The position numbers were made by a program, and so were the translations under genes. DNA of 64,000 bases from Tepidimonas alkaliphilus. GTDB lineage: Bacteria; Pseudomonadota; Gammaproteobacteria; Burkholderiales; Burkholderiaceae_C. Shown one piece after another: positions 16,506 through 24,976 of this stretch. A model generated the notes under the pieces. It searched no databases. It was not told where the DNA came from and saw only the letters and a program-made list of their open reading frames with translations. Numbering within the stretch: position 1 is the first letter of the stretch; each line of letters begins with the position of its first letter. The DNA lies in contig NZ_VJNB01000003.1 of NCBI RefSeq assembly GCF_007556595.1, forward strand, positions 1-64,000, given 5' to 3'.

Positions 16506-16513
16506 CGCCCGCC

Positions 16514-18484
16514 ATGGCCGAGACGACCGCCATCCCGCAGGGCTACGCCGAGGGCGCGATCCGTGTGCTAAAGGGGCTGGAGCCCGTCAAGCAGCGCCCC
16601 GGCATGTACACCCGCACCGACCACCCGCTGCACATCGTGCAGGAGGTGATCGACAACGCCGCCGACGAGGCGCTGGCCGGCTTCGGGCGTCGCATCGCCG
16701 TTACGCTGCACGCCGACGGCTCGGTCAGCGTGGAGGACGACGGCCGCGGCATCCCGCACGGCCTGCACCCGGAGGAGGGCGCGCCGGTGCTGGAGCTGGT
16801 GTTCACCCGGCTGCACGCCGGCGGCAAGTTCGACAAGGGCAAGGGCGGCGCCTACAGCTTCTCCGGCGGGCTGCACGGCGTGGGGGTGAGCGTGACCAAC
16901 GCGCTGGCACGCCGGCTGGAGGTGGCCAGCCACCGCGACGGCCACGTGGCGACGATGGCGTTCGAAGGCGGCGAGGTGGTGCAGCCGCTGCAGCGCCGGC
17001 CTCTCGCCGCCGGCGAGCGGCGCCAGGGCACGACGGTGCGGGTGTGGCCCGATCCGCGCTATTTCGACCGCGCCGAGCTGCCGCGCGCGGAGCTGCAGCA
17101 CCTGCTGCGCAGCAAGGCGGTGCTGCTGCCCGGCGTGACGGTGACGCTGGAGGACGAGGCGGGCGGCACCCGCCAGACGTGGCAATACAAGGGGGGCTTG
17201 GCGGACTACCTGGCGCAGAGCTTGGCGGCCGAGCCGGTTGTGCCGCTCATCACCGGCGAGGGCTGGGCCGAGGCCGGACACGAGAGCTTCGCCGAGGGCG
17301 AGGGCGCGCAGTGGGCGCTGGCCTTCACCGAGGACGGGCCGCTGGTGCGCGAAAGCTACGTCAACCTGATCCCCACGCCGGCCGGCGGCACGCACGAAAG
17401 CGGCCTGCGCGAGGGGTTGTTCCAGGCGGTGCGCGGCTTTGCGGAGCTGCACGCGCTGCTGCCCAAGGGCGTGCGGCTGCTGCCGGAGGACGTGTTCGCG
17501 CGCGCCAGCTTCGTGCTGTCGGCCAAGGTGCTGGACCCGCAGTTCCAGGGCCAGACCAAGGAGCGGCTGAACTCGCGCGACGCGCTGCGGCTGGTGGCCA
17601 GCTTCGTGCGCCCGGCGCTGGAGCTGTGGCTGCACCAGCACGTCGAGCACGGCAAGCGGCTGGCGGAGCTGGCCATCCGCGCCGCGCAGAGCCGCCAGCG
17701 CGCCGCGCAGAGGGTGGAAAAGCGCAAGAGCAGCGGCGTGGCGGTGCTGCCCGGTAAGCTGACCGACTGCGAAAGCCGCGACCTGGCGCGCAACGAGCTG
17801 TTCCTGGTCGAGGGCGACAGCGCCGGCGGCAGCGCCAAGATGGGCCGCGACAAGACCTTCCAGGCGGTGCTGCCGCTGCGCGGCAAGATCCTCAACACCT
17901 GGGAGGTGGAGCGCGAGCGGCTGTTCGCCAACGCCGAGGTGCACGACATCGCGGTGGCCATCGGCGTCGATCCGCACGGGCCGCAGGAGGCCGCCGACCT
18001 GTCGGGCCTGCGCTACGGCAAGGTCTGCATTCTGTCGGACGCCGATGTTGACGGCGCGCACATCCAGGTGCTGCTGCTGACGCTGTTCTTCCGCCACTTC
18101 CCGCGCCTGATCGAGGCCGGGCACGTGTTCATCGCCCGCCCGCCGCTGTACCGGGTGGACGTGCCGGCGCGCGGCAAGCGCCCGGCGGCCAAGTTCTACG
18201 CGCTCGACGACGGCGAGCTGCAGGCGCTGCTGGACAAGGTAGCGCAGGAGGGCGTGGCGCGCGAGCGCTGCGCGATCAGCCGCTTCAAGGGCCTGGGCGA
18301 GATGAGCGCCGAGCAGCTGTGGGAGACGACGCTCAACCCCGACACGCGCCGCCTGCTGCCGGTGCGGCTGGGCGATCGCGCCGCCGTCGAGGCGCGGCTG
18401 CACCAGCTGATGGGCAAGGGCGAGGCCGCGGCGCGGCGCGAACTGCTGGAGCGCTGGGGCGACGCGGTCGAGGTGGACGTCTGA
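16514..18484 (+). CDS. parE: DNA topoisomerase IV subunit B
   Basis: 656 residues, the size of ParE without the extra insert of proteobacterial GyrB. It is the ATPase subunit that drives decatenation with ParC. The GHKL ATP site shows EVIDNAADEAL, DDGRGIPHG and SGGLHGVGVSVTNAL. The TOPRIM domain shows the catalytic Glu in LVEGDSAGG and the metal Asp pair in DADVDGAHI, with the C-terminal RFKGLGEM motif. The start MAETTAIPQGYAE at 16514 is preferred over a 97-codon upstream extension lacking homology. Unusually, parC is not next door but 7 kb away, beyond an envelope-modification block. Confidence 0.95.
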   Translation: MAETTAIPQGYAEGAIRVLKGLEPVKQRPGMYTRTDHPLHIVQEVIDNAADEALAGFGRRIAVTLHADGSVSVEDDGRGIPHGLHPEEGAPVLELVFTRLHAGGKFDKGKGGAYSFSGGLHGVGVSVTNALARRLEVASHRDGHVATMAFEGGEVVQPLQRRPLAAGERRQGTTVRVWPDPRYFDRAELPRAELQHLLRSKAVLLPGVTVTLEDEAGGTRQTWQYKGGLADYLAQSLAAEPVVPLITGEGWAEAGHESFAEGEGAQWALAFTEDGPLVRESYVNLIPTPAGGTHESGLREGLFQAVRGFAELHALLPKGVRLLPEDVFARASFVLSAKVLDPQFQGQTKERLNSRDALRLVASFVRPALELWLHQHVEHGKRLAELAIRAAQSRQRAAQRVEKRKSSGVAVLPGKLTDCESRDLARNELFLVEGDSAGGSAKMGRDKTFQAVLPLRGKILNTWEVERERLFANAEVHDIAVAIGVDPHGPQEAADLSGLRYGKVCILSDADVDGAHIQVLLLTLFFRHFPRLIEAGHVFIARPPLYRVDVPARGKRPAAKFYALDDGELQALLDKVAQEGVARERCAISRFKGLGEMSAEQLWETTLNPDTRRLLPVRLGDRAAVEARLHQLMGKGEAAARRELLERWGDAVEVDV

Positions 18485-18512
18485 GCAGCCGCCTGGGCCG
18501 GCGCCGCGGGCC

Positions 18513-20036
18513 TCATCCGGGGTCGCGCCGCAGCAGCACGACGCCGCCGCGCTGGTACAGCACCGTGTGCGGCACGTCGGTGGGCACGCGGTCGATCCGC
18601 GTCAGCGCCCACTCGCCTGGCTGCGGCGCGCGCCGTGGCGTCACCGCGCGCGCATAGACCGCCAAACTCGGCGCATCGAAGCGCCACAGCACCGCCGGCG
18701 CCTGCGCCGCCTGCACGCGCCGGCCGGCTTCGCGCACCGCGCCCTGCAGCACGTCGCCGAACCACGGCGCCACCACCGCGCCGAGCAGCAGCGCCTGCAG
18801 CGCCGCCAGCGCCTGCAGCCGCCGCCACGCCGGCCAGCGCGGCGCCAGCGCCAGCGCCACGCCGAGGCCGAGCGCCGCCCACGTCGCCGTCGCGTAGTGC
18901 GCGGGGGCGAGCGCCGGAGCCAGCGCCAGCTGCGCCGCGTAGTAGGCGTCGGAGGTGCGTGCGCCCAGTTCGGCCAGCAGCGCCGGCAGCCACGGCCACA
19001 GCGCCAGCAGCGCCAGCGGCGCCACCAGCGCAGGCGCGCGCAGCGCCGGCAGGCGCCGCGCCAGCAGCAGCATGAGCGGCGTGGCGCCGTAGAGCACGTA
19101 GTGCGGCAGCTTGGTGCCGGAGAGGCTGAAGAACGCTACCACGAAGCCGCACCACAGCCAGAGGTAGCGCGGCAGCGCCTCGCCGACGTCGGCGCGCAGA
19201 CGGGCCAGCACCGCCGGCAGCGCCGCGCTCCACGGCAACAGCAGCAGCGGCAGCACGACCAGGTAATAGAGCCAGCCGCCGCCGTGGCCTTCCAGCGTGG
19301 CGGTGAAGCGCTGCACGTTGTGGCGCAGGATGAAGCCGTCGATGAACGCCTGCCCGTGCGTGGCCAGCATCGCCGCGTACCACGGTGCGGCCACCGCCAG
19401 CAGGATCAGCCAGCCGAGCGGATCCAACGCCGCGCGCCGCCAAGTGCGCGCGTCGCGCTGCAGCAGGCAATGCAGCGTGCCGGCGGCGGCCGGGATCAGG
19501 GCCGCCACCGGCCCCTTGGTCAACAGCCCCAGCGCCACCCACAGGTAGGCGCGGCGCAGGGCGCGCCGATCCCCGTGGCCGAGAAAGCGCCACAGGTCCA
19601 GGCACGCCAGCGCCAGCCACAGGTTCAGCAGCGCGTCCGCCGTGGCCGCGCGCGCGATGATCCACGGCCCCAGCGCCGTGGCGACGATCCACAGCGCCCG
19701 CTCGGCGCTGGCCTCGTCCCACTGCTCGCGCGCGAAGCGCCACGCCGCCCAGCCCCAGCCGAGCGCCGCCAGCGCCGACGGCAGCCGCAGCGCCCATTCG
19801 TTGAGTCCCAGCAGCGCCACGCTGGCCGCCTGCAGCCAATAGATCAGGATCGGCTTGTCGTAGCGCGGCGCATCCAGCAGCCAGGTCGAGAGCCAGTCGC
19901 TGCGCACCAGCATCTCGCGCGTGGCCTCGGCAAACGCCCCTTCGTCCACGTCGAACAGCGGCGGGCTGCCGAGACCGGTGAGCCAGACGGCCAGCGGCAC
20001 CAGCCAGAGGATGAGCCGGCGCCAATTCCAATTCAT
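18513..20036 (-). CDS. GT39-family membrane glycosyltransferase (ArnT-like)
   Basis: 507 residues with about a dozen hydrophobic helices. The N-terminal first periplasmic loop carries FDVDEG (residues 28-33), the acidic catalytic motif of the ArnT/PMT (GT-C) fold, followed by EATREML and APRYDKPILIYW, all characteristic of ArnT-like enzymes that move a sugar from a polyprenyl phosphate to lipid A or another acceptor. ALGLLTKGPVA is another family block. The start at 20036 begins just before TM1. No genes for aminoarabinose synthesis (arnABCD) are in the window, so the sugar is unknown. It is divergent from a two-component system and downstream of a PAP2 phosphatase on the same strand. Confidence 0.85.
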   Translation of the reverse strand: MNWNWRRLILWLVPLAVWLTGLGSPPLFDVDEGAFAEATREMLVRSDWLSTWLLDAPRYDKPILIYWLQAASVALLGLNEWALRLPSALAALGWGWAAWRFAREQWDEASAERALWIVATALGPWIIARAATADALLNLWLALACLDLWRFLGHGDRRALRRAYLWVALGLLTKGPVAALIPAAAGTLHCLLQRDARTWRRAALDPLGWLILLAVAAPWYAAMLATHGQAFIDGFILRHNVQRFTATLEGHGGGWLYYLVVLPLLLLPWSAALPAVLARLRADVGEALPRYLWLWCGFVVAFFSLSGTKLPHYVLYGATPLMLLLARRLPALRAPALVAPLALLALWPWLPALLAELGARTSDAYYAAQLALAPALAPAHYATATWAALGLGVALALAPRWPAWRRLQALAALQALLLGAVVAPWFGDVLQGAVREAGRRVQAAQAPAVLWRFDAPSLAVYARAVTPRRAPQPGEWALTRIDRVPTDVPHTVLYQRGGVVLLRRDPG

Positions 20037-20113
20037 CGGTTGCGGCGAAGCGTGCGCGTTCACGATCGACGGCAGGTCGCAGCTCCGGACGCGGGGTCCC
20101 CAAACCGCTCCCT

Positions 20114-20929
20114 TCAGAGCGCCCTTTGCGGCCCCAGGATCCGCGACACCGGCGCCAGCGCGGCCAGCGCCGCCCCCACCGCCAGCCCGCCCAGCGCCCA
20201 GGCCAGCGGCGCTACCTCCGCTGGCAGCGTGCGCATCCACAGCGTCAGCCCCAGCACGAGCGCCCCCAGCGCTGCCGCGCGCCGCCCGCCCAGCGCCGGC
20301 GGCAGCGGCCAGCGCCGCGCCAGCGTCACCGCCAGCGCCGCGCACAGCCAGCCCAGCAGCGCGCCGACCGCCACGTCCAGCGGCCAGTGCGCACCGACCG
20401 CCACGCGCGAGACGCCCACCGCCGCCGCCAGCGGCAGCGCCGCCGCAGCCGCCGCCCACCGGCGCGCCGGGGGCGTCGCCAGTACCCAGCAGCCGGCCAG
20501 CGTGAACGCGGTGACCGTGTGGCCGGAGGGAAAGCTGCCGTGCCGCAGCACCTCGCCGATGACGTGCAGCTGGTCCGGCGGCAATACCGCCGCCGGCCGC
20601 GGCGCCGCGGCGATCATCTTCAGCGCGTGCGTGACCAGCGTCGCCGGCAGCAGGCTCCAGATCAGCGCCGGCAGCGCCGCGCGGTGTCGCCCCAGCAGCG
20701 CCGCGGCGACGAACAGCGCCAGCGCCAGGTGCGTGTCGCCGAGCCAGGTCAAGCCATGCCAGAGCATGTCAGGCCCGATGCGGGTGAGCTGCTGCAAGCG
20801 AATCAAACCGTGGTCGGCCTGAACTTGCCACCCGATGAGGCAGCCGACCAGCAACACGCACGCCACGGCCCAAGCGACAGGGCTGCGCCAGGACGGCGGG
20901 TTGGCCTCATCATGAATCGGGCTAGACAT
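20114..20929 (-). CDS. PAP2-family membrane lipid phosphatase
   Basis: 271 residues with six predicted helices. All three phosphatase signatures are present: K104xxxxxxR111P112 (KMIAAAPRP), PSGH (134-137) and SRxxxGAHWPLDV with Arg175, His181 and Asp185. Such enzymes dephosphorylate undecaprenyl pyrophosphate, phosphatidate, phosphatidylglycerophosphate or lipid A. PAP2 genes often accompany phosphoethanolamine transferase genes, for example beside mcr-1. It is transcribed divergently from the response regulator across a gap holding a CTTAA direct repeat, and is followed by the GT39 gene 77 bases downstream. Confidence 0.88.
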   Translation of the reverse strand: MSSPIHDEANPPSWRSPVAWAVACVLLVGCLIGWQVQADHGLIRLQQLTRIGPDMLWHGLTWLGDTHLALALFVAAALLGRHRAALPALIWSLLPATLVTHALKMIAAAPRPAAVLPPDQLHVIGEVLRHGSFPSGHTVTAFTLAGCWVLATPPARRWAAAAAALPLAAAVGVSRVAVGAHWPLDVAVGALLGWLCAALAVTLARRWPLPPALGGRRAAALGALVLGLTLWMRTLPAEVAPLAWALGGLAVGAALAALAPVSRILGPQRAL

Positions 20930-21020
20930 GGACAAAATCCAGGCAGAATGCACGAGACGATAGCGGGGTCGGATGACAAAGCTGCGACGCCGAAATGACC
21001 AAGATTGAACCCCATCGTGG

Positions 21021-21036
21021 CTTAATCCAGGCTTAA
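21021..21036 (+). promoter_or_regulatory. PmrA-box-like direct repeat upstream of the two-component system
   Basis: CTTAA at 21021-21025 is repeated at 21032-21036 with an 11-base period, the spacing of the PmrA/BasR box (CTTAA-N6-CTTAA). It lies between the divergent PAP2 and response-regulator genes, so binding could control both. Confidence 0.55.
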
Positions 21037-21082
21037 CCAGGCCCCGGGCCGTGACCGGCAGGCGACCCCTGTAGCGAAACCC

Positions 21083-21766
21083 ATGCGTGTGCTGATTGTG
21101 GAAGACGACGACGCCATCGCCGAAGGGCTGGCGGCGCTGTTGCGCGCTCAAGGCCATGGCTGCGACGTCTGCGCAACCTTGGCCTGCGCCAGCCGCGCGC
21201 TGCAGGCCGAGCCGTTTGACCTCGTGCTGTTGGATTTGGGGCTGCCCGACGGCGATGGGATTGACTGGCTGCGCGCCCGCCGCGCCGCCGGGCTGCGCTG
21301 CCCTGTGCTGGTGCTGACCGCCCGCGACGCGCTGGCCGACCGGGTGGCAGGGCTCGACAGCGGGGCGGATGACTACCTGGTCAAGCCGTTTGCCCCGGAG
21401 GAGCTGCTGGCGCGCATGCGCGTGGCGCTGCGCCGCAGCGCCGGTCAAGCCGAGGCGGTGCTGCGCCATGGCGCCCTGACGGTGGATCCCGCGGCGCGCG
21501 CGGTGTGGCTGCACGGCCAGCCTGTGGCGCTGCGCGCCAAGGAATTTGCCTTGCTGTGGACGCTGTTGCGCGCTCGGGGCCGCGTGCTGACGCGCGCGCA
21601 GTTGCAACAAGCCCTCTACGGGTTCGACGACACGGTGGAAAGCAACGCCTTGGAGGTTCATATCCATCATCTGCGGCGCAAACTGGGCGAGGGGCTGATT
21701 CGAACCGTGCGCGGCGTGGGCTACACCATCGCACGATGGTCCGAGGAGCGCGATGGCGCGGCCTGA
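21083..21766 (+). CDS. OmpR-family response regulator (QseB/PmrA-like)
   Basis: 227 residues. The receiver domain has the acidic pocket EDDD (7-10), phosphoacceptor Asp51 in LLDLGLPDGDG, Thr in LVLTARD and Lys in YLVKPF. The C-terminal winged helix contains LRAKEFALLWTLL and HIHHLRRKLGEGLIRTVRGVGY. The QseB/PmrA/TctD subgroup is indicated by overall sequence and by a QseC-type kinase overlapping its 3' end by 14 bases. The promoter-proximal CTTAA repeat and the linked eptA, PAP2 and GT39 genes point to a PmrA-like role in envelope remodelling, which is inferred rather than shown. Confidence 0.88.
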   Translation: MRVLIVEDDDAIAEGLAALLRAQGHGCDVCATLACASRALQAEPFDLVLLDLGLPDGDGIDWLRARRAAGLRCPVLVLTARDALADRVAGLDSGADDYLVKPFAPEELLARMRVALRRSAGQAEAVLRHGALTVDPAARAVWLHGQPVALRAKEFALLWTLLRARGRVLTRAQLQQALYGFDDTVESNALEVHIHHLRRKLGEGLIRTVRGVGYTIARWSEERDGAA

Positions 21767-23129
21767 GCGCCCGCCGCGGTTGGACCGACGGCTGCTCGCT
21801 TGGGTGCTGGCCACGTTGCTGGCGGTATGGGTGGCGCTGCTGGCCAGCGCGTATCAGACGGCGGTGCACGAGGCGCAGGAGATCAGCGATGGCCAGCTGG
21901 TGGCTGCGGCGCGTTTGCTGCTGACGGCCCCGGCGCAGGGGGCGAGCTTGACGGTGCAAGCCGCGGCTTTGCCGTTGCCAGCGGAGCCGCGCTATGCGCC
22001 CGAGCTGCACGTGGTGATTTGGGAAGACGGCCAGCCGCGCTGGGATCCGCAAGGCTGGGCCGCGCGCCTGCCGCCAACCTTGGCGCCGGGGCATCATACG
22101 CTGGTGCTGCCGCTGGGCGGCGAGATGCGCACTTGGCGCTGGTTTGTCGCCTTTTACGGTGCGCGTCAGGTCGCAGTCGGGCTCGACACCAGCCGCCATG
22201 CCGAGCTGGGGCGCGATGTCGCCGAGCACCTGGTGCGTCCCGCGGTGGTGCTGCTGCCACTGGTGGCGCTGCTGCTTGGCTGGGCGATCCACCGCGGGCT
22301 GGCGCCGCTGGCGGCGCTGGCGCGGGCGCTGCAGCATTTCGATCCGCAAACCGCGCAGGGTTTGCCGCCGGCGCAGCGCTACCGGGAGTTGCAGCGCGTG
22401 CAACAAGCGCTGCAGGATTTGGTCGAGCGGCTGCGGGCGCTGTGGCAACGTGAGCGGCGCTTCACCTCCGACGTGGCGCATGAGCTGCGCTCGCCGCTGA
22501 CGGCGCTGCTTTGGCAGGCGCGGCTGGCGCGGCTGCAGGCCGGCACGCCGGCCGGGGAAGCGGCGCTGCAGAAGGTGGAGCGCGAGGCGTTGCGCGCCGG
22601 CGCGATCCTGACCCAGCTGTTGGCGCTGGCGCGCGCCGACGCCCCGGGCGGCGAGGCGGCGCAGCCGGTGGAGCTGCGCGCCTTGGCGCACGAGGTGGCG
22701 CAAGAATGCGCCGCGGCGTTGGGTGGGGGGCGCGCGTCGCCGCCGGTGCAGGGGCCGCCCACCGTCGTCCAAGGCCGACCGACGCTGCTGCGGCTGGCGC
22801 TGCGCAATTTGATCGACAACGCCTTGCGCCACACCCCGCCTCAAGCGCCGTTGCTGGTGCGCGTTGGACCGCGCGCCGATGGCGCGGTGGCCATCGAGGT
22901 GCTGGACGGCGGCGGCAACCGAACGGATGGGCCGGCTGACCGAGGCGGCCTAGGTTTGGGGCTGGCGCTGGTGCAGCGCATTGCTGAGCATGAGGGGGCG
23001 CAGCTGGAGCGTCTGCAAAGCCTCCCGCCGCCGTGGGCGACGGGCTTCGCGCTGGTGTGGGGCGCCACGCCGCCAGCGCCAGCGCCGGTTCAAGCCCGTC
23101 GAGCCGACAACGTTGCGCCGTCGTCTTAA
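21753..23129 (+). CDS. Sensor histidine kinase (QseC/PmrB-like)
   Basis: 458 residues. TM1 (around 13-30), a periplasmic domain of about 125 residues opening with a HEAQEISDGQL-type segment as in 2CSK_N sensors, TM2 (around 158-178), a dimerisation domain with phospho-acceptor His243 in SDVAHELRSPLTALL, and a GHKL ATPase with N box LRNLIDNALRH. The G1 box reads DGGG rather than DxGxG, and the G2 region is GGLGLGLALVQRI. The signal is unknown: the E-x-x-E run in HEAQE could be read as a PmrB iron motif, but the same position is conserved in QseC-like sensors. The stop codon overlaps a CTTAAG element used by the next promoter. Confidence 0.86.
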   Translation: MARPERPPRLDRRLLAWVLATLLAVWVALLASAYQTAVHEAQEISDGQLVAAARLLLTAPAQGASLTVQAAALPLPAEPRYAPELHVVIWEDGQPRWDPQGWAARLPPTLAPGHHTLVLPLGGEMRTWRWFVAFYGARQVAVGLDTSRHAELGRDVAEHLVRPAVVLLPLVALLLGWAIHRGLAPLAALARALQHFDPQTAQGLPPAQRYRELQRVQQALQDLVERLRALWQRERRFTSDVAHELRSPLTALLWQARLARLQAGTPAGEAALQKVEREALRAGAILTQLLALARADAPGGEAAQPVELRALAHEVAQECAAALGGGRASPPVQGPPTVVQGRPTLLRLALRNLIDNALRHTPPQAPLLVRVGPRADGAVAIEVLDGGGNRTDGPADRGGLGLGLALVQRIAEHEGAQLERLQSLPPPWATGFALVWGATPPAPAPVQARRADNVAPSS

Positions 23130-23155
23130 GCGGGGACTTAAGGCCGCGCTAATCT
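23125..23155 (+). promoter_or_regulatory. Candidate PmrA-like box and -10 upstream of eptA
   Basis: CTTAAG at 23125-23130 (containing the kinase stop codon) and CTTAAG at 23137-23142 form a direct repeat with a 12-base period. TAATCT (23150-23155) follows after 7 bases and could be the -10 of an activator-dependent eptA promoter lacking a -35 hexamer. The 12-base period is one base longer than the canonical PmrA box. Confidence 0.45.
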
Positions 23156-23177
23156 GAAGGCGCCATGGTGTGCGCCC

Positions 23178-24875
23178 ATGGCAGATGGCGTATCGACAAC
23201 CCCGGCAGGCCGCGTGGCCGACGCCGAGGCCGCCCCGCAGACTCCCGGCTGGCACCCGATGGCGGCGCTGGCCCTGCTGGCCGCTTGGCTGGCCACGGTT
23301 GGCAATGTGCCGCTGTGGTCGGCGGTGTGGCAGGCGCAGGGGCCGCTGGGTGGGCGCGGCTGGGCTGTGACGCTCGCGTGGGTGCTGGCGCTGGCGCTGG
23401 TCAATCTGGCGGCGCTGGCGTGGCTGGCGGTGGGCCCGCTGCGCCGGCCGGCGGGGGTGGCGCTGCTGGCGCTGGCCGGGGCGGCGAGCTACTTCATGCT
23501 GGCCTACGGCATCGTCATCGATGCGGCGATGGCGGCCAACGTGTTCCAGACCGACTGGCGCGAGGCGCGCGACCTGCTGACCCCGGGCCTGCTGGTCGCG
23601 CTGGCGCTGGGCGTGGCGCTGCCGGGCTGGCTGTGGTGGCGCCTGCCGGTGCAGCCATGGCCTGTGCGGCGCGCGCTGTTGGGGCGTGTTGGCGTCGGCG
23701 CGGCGGCGCTGGGGCTGGCGGTGGCCCTGCTGTGGCTGACGTTTCAGGATCTGGCGGCGCTGATGCGCAACGACCGTGCGCTGCGCTATCTGATCAATCC
23801 CTACAACAGCATCTACGCGGCGCTACGTTACGGCTGGGGTCGGCGGACGCTTGCGTCCGCGCCGCCGCAGCCCATCGGCCAAGACGTGCAGCCGCTGCCC
23901 GCGGCGGCGCGCGAGGACGAGGCGCCGCTGGTGGTGCTGGTGGTCGGCGAGACGGCGCGCGCGGCCAACTGGGGCTTGAACGGCTACGCGCGCGACACCA
24001 CGCCGCGGCTGCGCACGCTGATCCAGCAGGGGCAGCCGATCGTGTCGTTCGCCATGGTGACCTCCTGCGGTACCGATACCCAGACCTCGGTGCCGTGTTT
24101 GTTCGCTCCGCAAGGCCGAGCGCGCTGGAATCCTGCGCAAGCGCAGGAAAACCTGCTCGACCTGCTGCAGCGCGCGGGGCTGGCGGTGACGTGGCTGGAC
24201 AACCAGTCCGGCTGCAAGGGCGTGTGCGCGCGCGTGCCGTCGCGCCAGACCGACCATCTGCAGGTCCCGGGCCTGTGCCGTGGCGACGAATGCCACGACG
24301 AAATCCTGCTGCGCGAGCTGCCCGGCGCGCTGCAGGCCCTGCCCGAGGCGGCGCGCCGGGTGGGGACGCTGGCGGTGCTGCACATGATGGGCAGCCACGG
24401 GCCGGCCTACTTCAAGCGCACGCCGGCGGGGTTCAAGCGCTTTCAGCCGGAGTGCGCGACGGCGCAGCTGCAGGCGTGCGAGCCGGCGCACATCTTCAAC
24501 GCGTATGACAACACGCTGCGCTACACCGACCATGTGCTGGCGGAGCTGATCGGCTGGCTGGCGCAGCGGCGCGGCCCCACGGCGCTGCTGTATGTCTCCG
24601 ACCACGGCGAGTCGCTGGGAGAGCGTGGCATCTACCTGCACGGCCTGCCGTGGGCCGTGGCTCCGCGCGAGCAGAAGGAGGTGCCGATGCTGCTGTGGGC
24701 CAACGCCGGCATGCAGCGGCGCTTGCGGCTGGATTGGGCCTGCGTGCAGCGGCGCGCGCAGGAGCCGGCCTCGCACGACCATGTGTTCCACACGGTGGCG
24801 GGGCTGTTTGGGGTGCGCAGCGCGGTGGTGGATAACGGGCGCGATCTGTTGGCGGCGTGCCGCCGCTTGGAATGA
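23178..24875 (+). CDS. eptA: Lipid A phosphoethanolamine transferase (EptA/PmrC/MCR family)
   Basis: 565 residues: five N-terminal TM helices (about 30-215), then a periplasmic sulfatase-fold domain. The nucleophile Thr259 is in VGETARAANWG, preceded by the zinc Glu; the second zinc cluster is SDHGESLGE near residue 475, with His residues in MMGSHGPAYFKR and YLHGLPWA. Paired Cys residues (TSCGTDTQTSVPCLF, SGCKGVC) match the family disulfides. EptA transfers phosphoethanolamine from phosphatidylethanolamine to lipid A phosphates, lowering polycationic peptide (polymyxin) binding and releasing diacylglycerol. It follows the two-component system and converges on dgkA. Confidence 0.95.
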   Translation: MADGVSTTPAGRVADAEAAPQTPGWHPMAALALLAAWLATVGNVPLWSAVWQAQGPLGGRGWAVTLAWVLALALVNLAALAWLAVGPLRRPAGVALLALAGAASYFMLAYGIVIDAAMAANVFQTDWREARDLLTPGLLVALALGVALPGWLWWRLPVQPWPVRRALLGRVGVGAAALGLAVALLWLTFQDLAALMRNDRALRYLINPYNSIYAALRYGWGRRTLASAPPQPIGQDVQPLPAAAREDEAPLVVLVVGETARAANWGLNGYARDTTPRLRTLIQQGQPIVSFAMVTSCGTDTQTSVPCLFAPQGRARWNPAQAQENLLDLLQRAGLAVTWLDNQSGCKGVCARVPSRQTDHLQVPGLCRGDECHDEILLRELPGALQALPEAARRVGTLAVLHMMGSHGPAYFKRTPAGFKRFQPECATAQLQACEPAHIFNAYDNTLRYTDHVLAELIGWLAQRRGPTALLYVSDHGESLGERGIYLHGLPWAVAPREQKEVPMLLWANAGMQRRLRLDWACVQRRAQEPASHDHVFHTVAGLFGVRSAVVDNGRDLLAACRRLE

Positions 24876-24976
24876 TCAGCGGGCGCGAGCAGGGCGCAGC
24901 GGCTGGCTTGACAGCGCTTCAACGGCTCGCCGCATCAGCGCCGACCCGCCCCGGGCCGTTGGGCAAGCTTACGCGG

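Larger units (their letters stand above)
16098..16513. other. 416-base intergenic region between methyltransferase and parE
   Basis: The longest non-coding stretch of the window. It holds a perfect DnaA-box sequence (16275-16283), a GCGGCT-GCAA-AGCCGC hairpin (16306-16321) and a TTGCC/GGCAA inverted repeat around a T-run (16344-16362). An AT-rich island with TACAAT on the minus strand (16376-16371) and TATAAA on the plus strand (16375-16380) could drive either flank, and TACAAT lies immediately before parE. No convincing small gene was seen in it. Confidence 0.6.

Noticed and set aside
16098-16513. Chromosomal origin because of the DnaA box and AT-rich island
   Set aside because: Only one perfect box, no cluster of 13-mers, and no dnaA, dnaN, gyrB or rpmH neighbours.
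18567-20822. 751-codon plus-strand frame opposite GT39 and PAP2
   Set aside because: Gln/Arg/Pro-rich shadow of real membrane-protein genes on the other strand.
21753-23129. PmrB-type iron sensor from the HEAQE (E-x-x-E) run
   Set aside because: The same acidic segment occurs at this position in QseC-like sensors generally, so it does not prove iron sensing.
23843-23860. GCGGACGC-TT-GCGTCCGC hairpin as a regulatory element
   Set aside because: It lies inside eptA in the linker between membrane and catalytic domains, with no U-run; probably chance in very high GC sequence.
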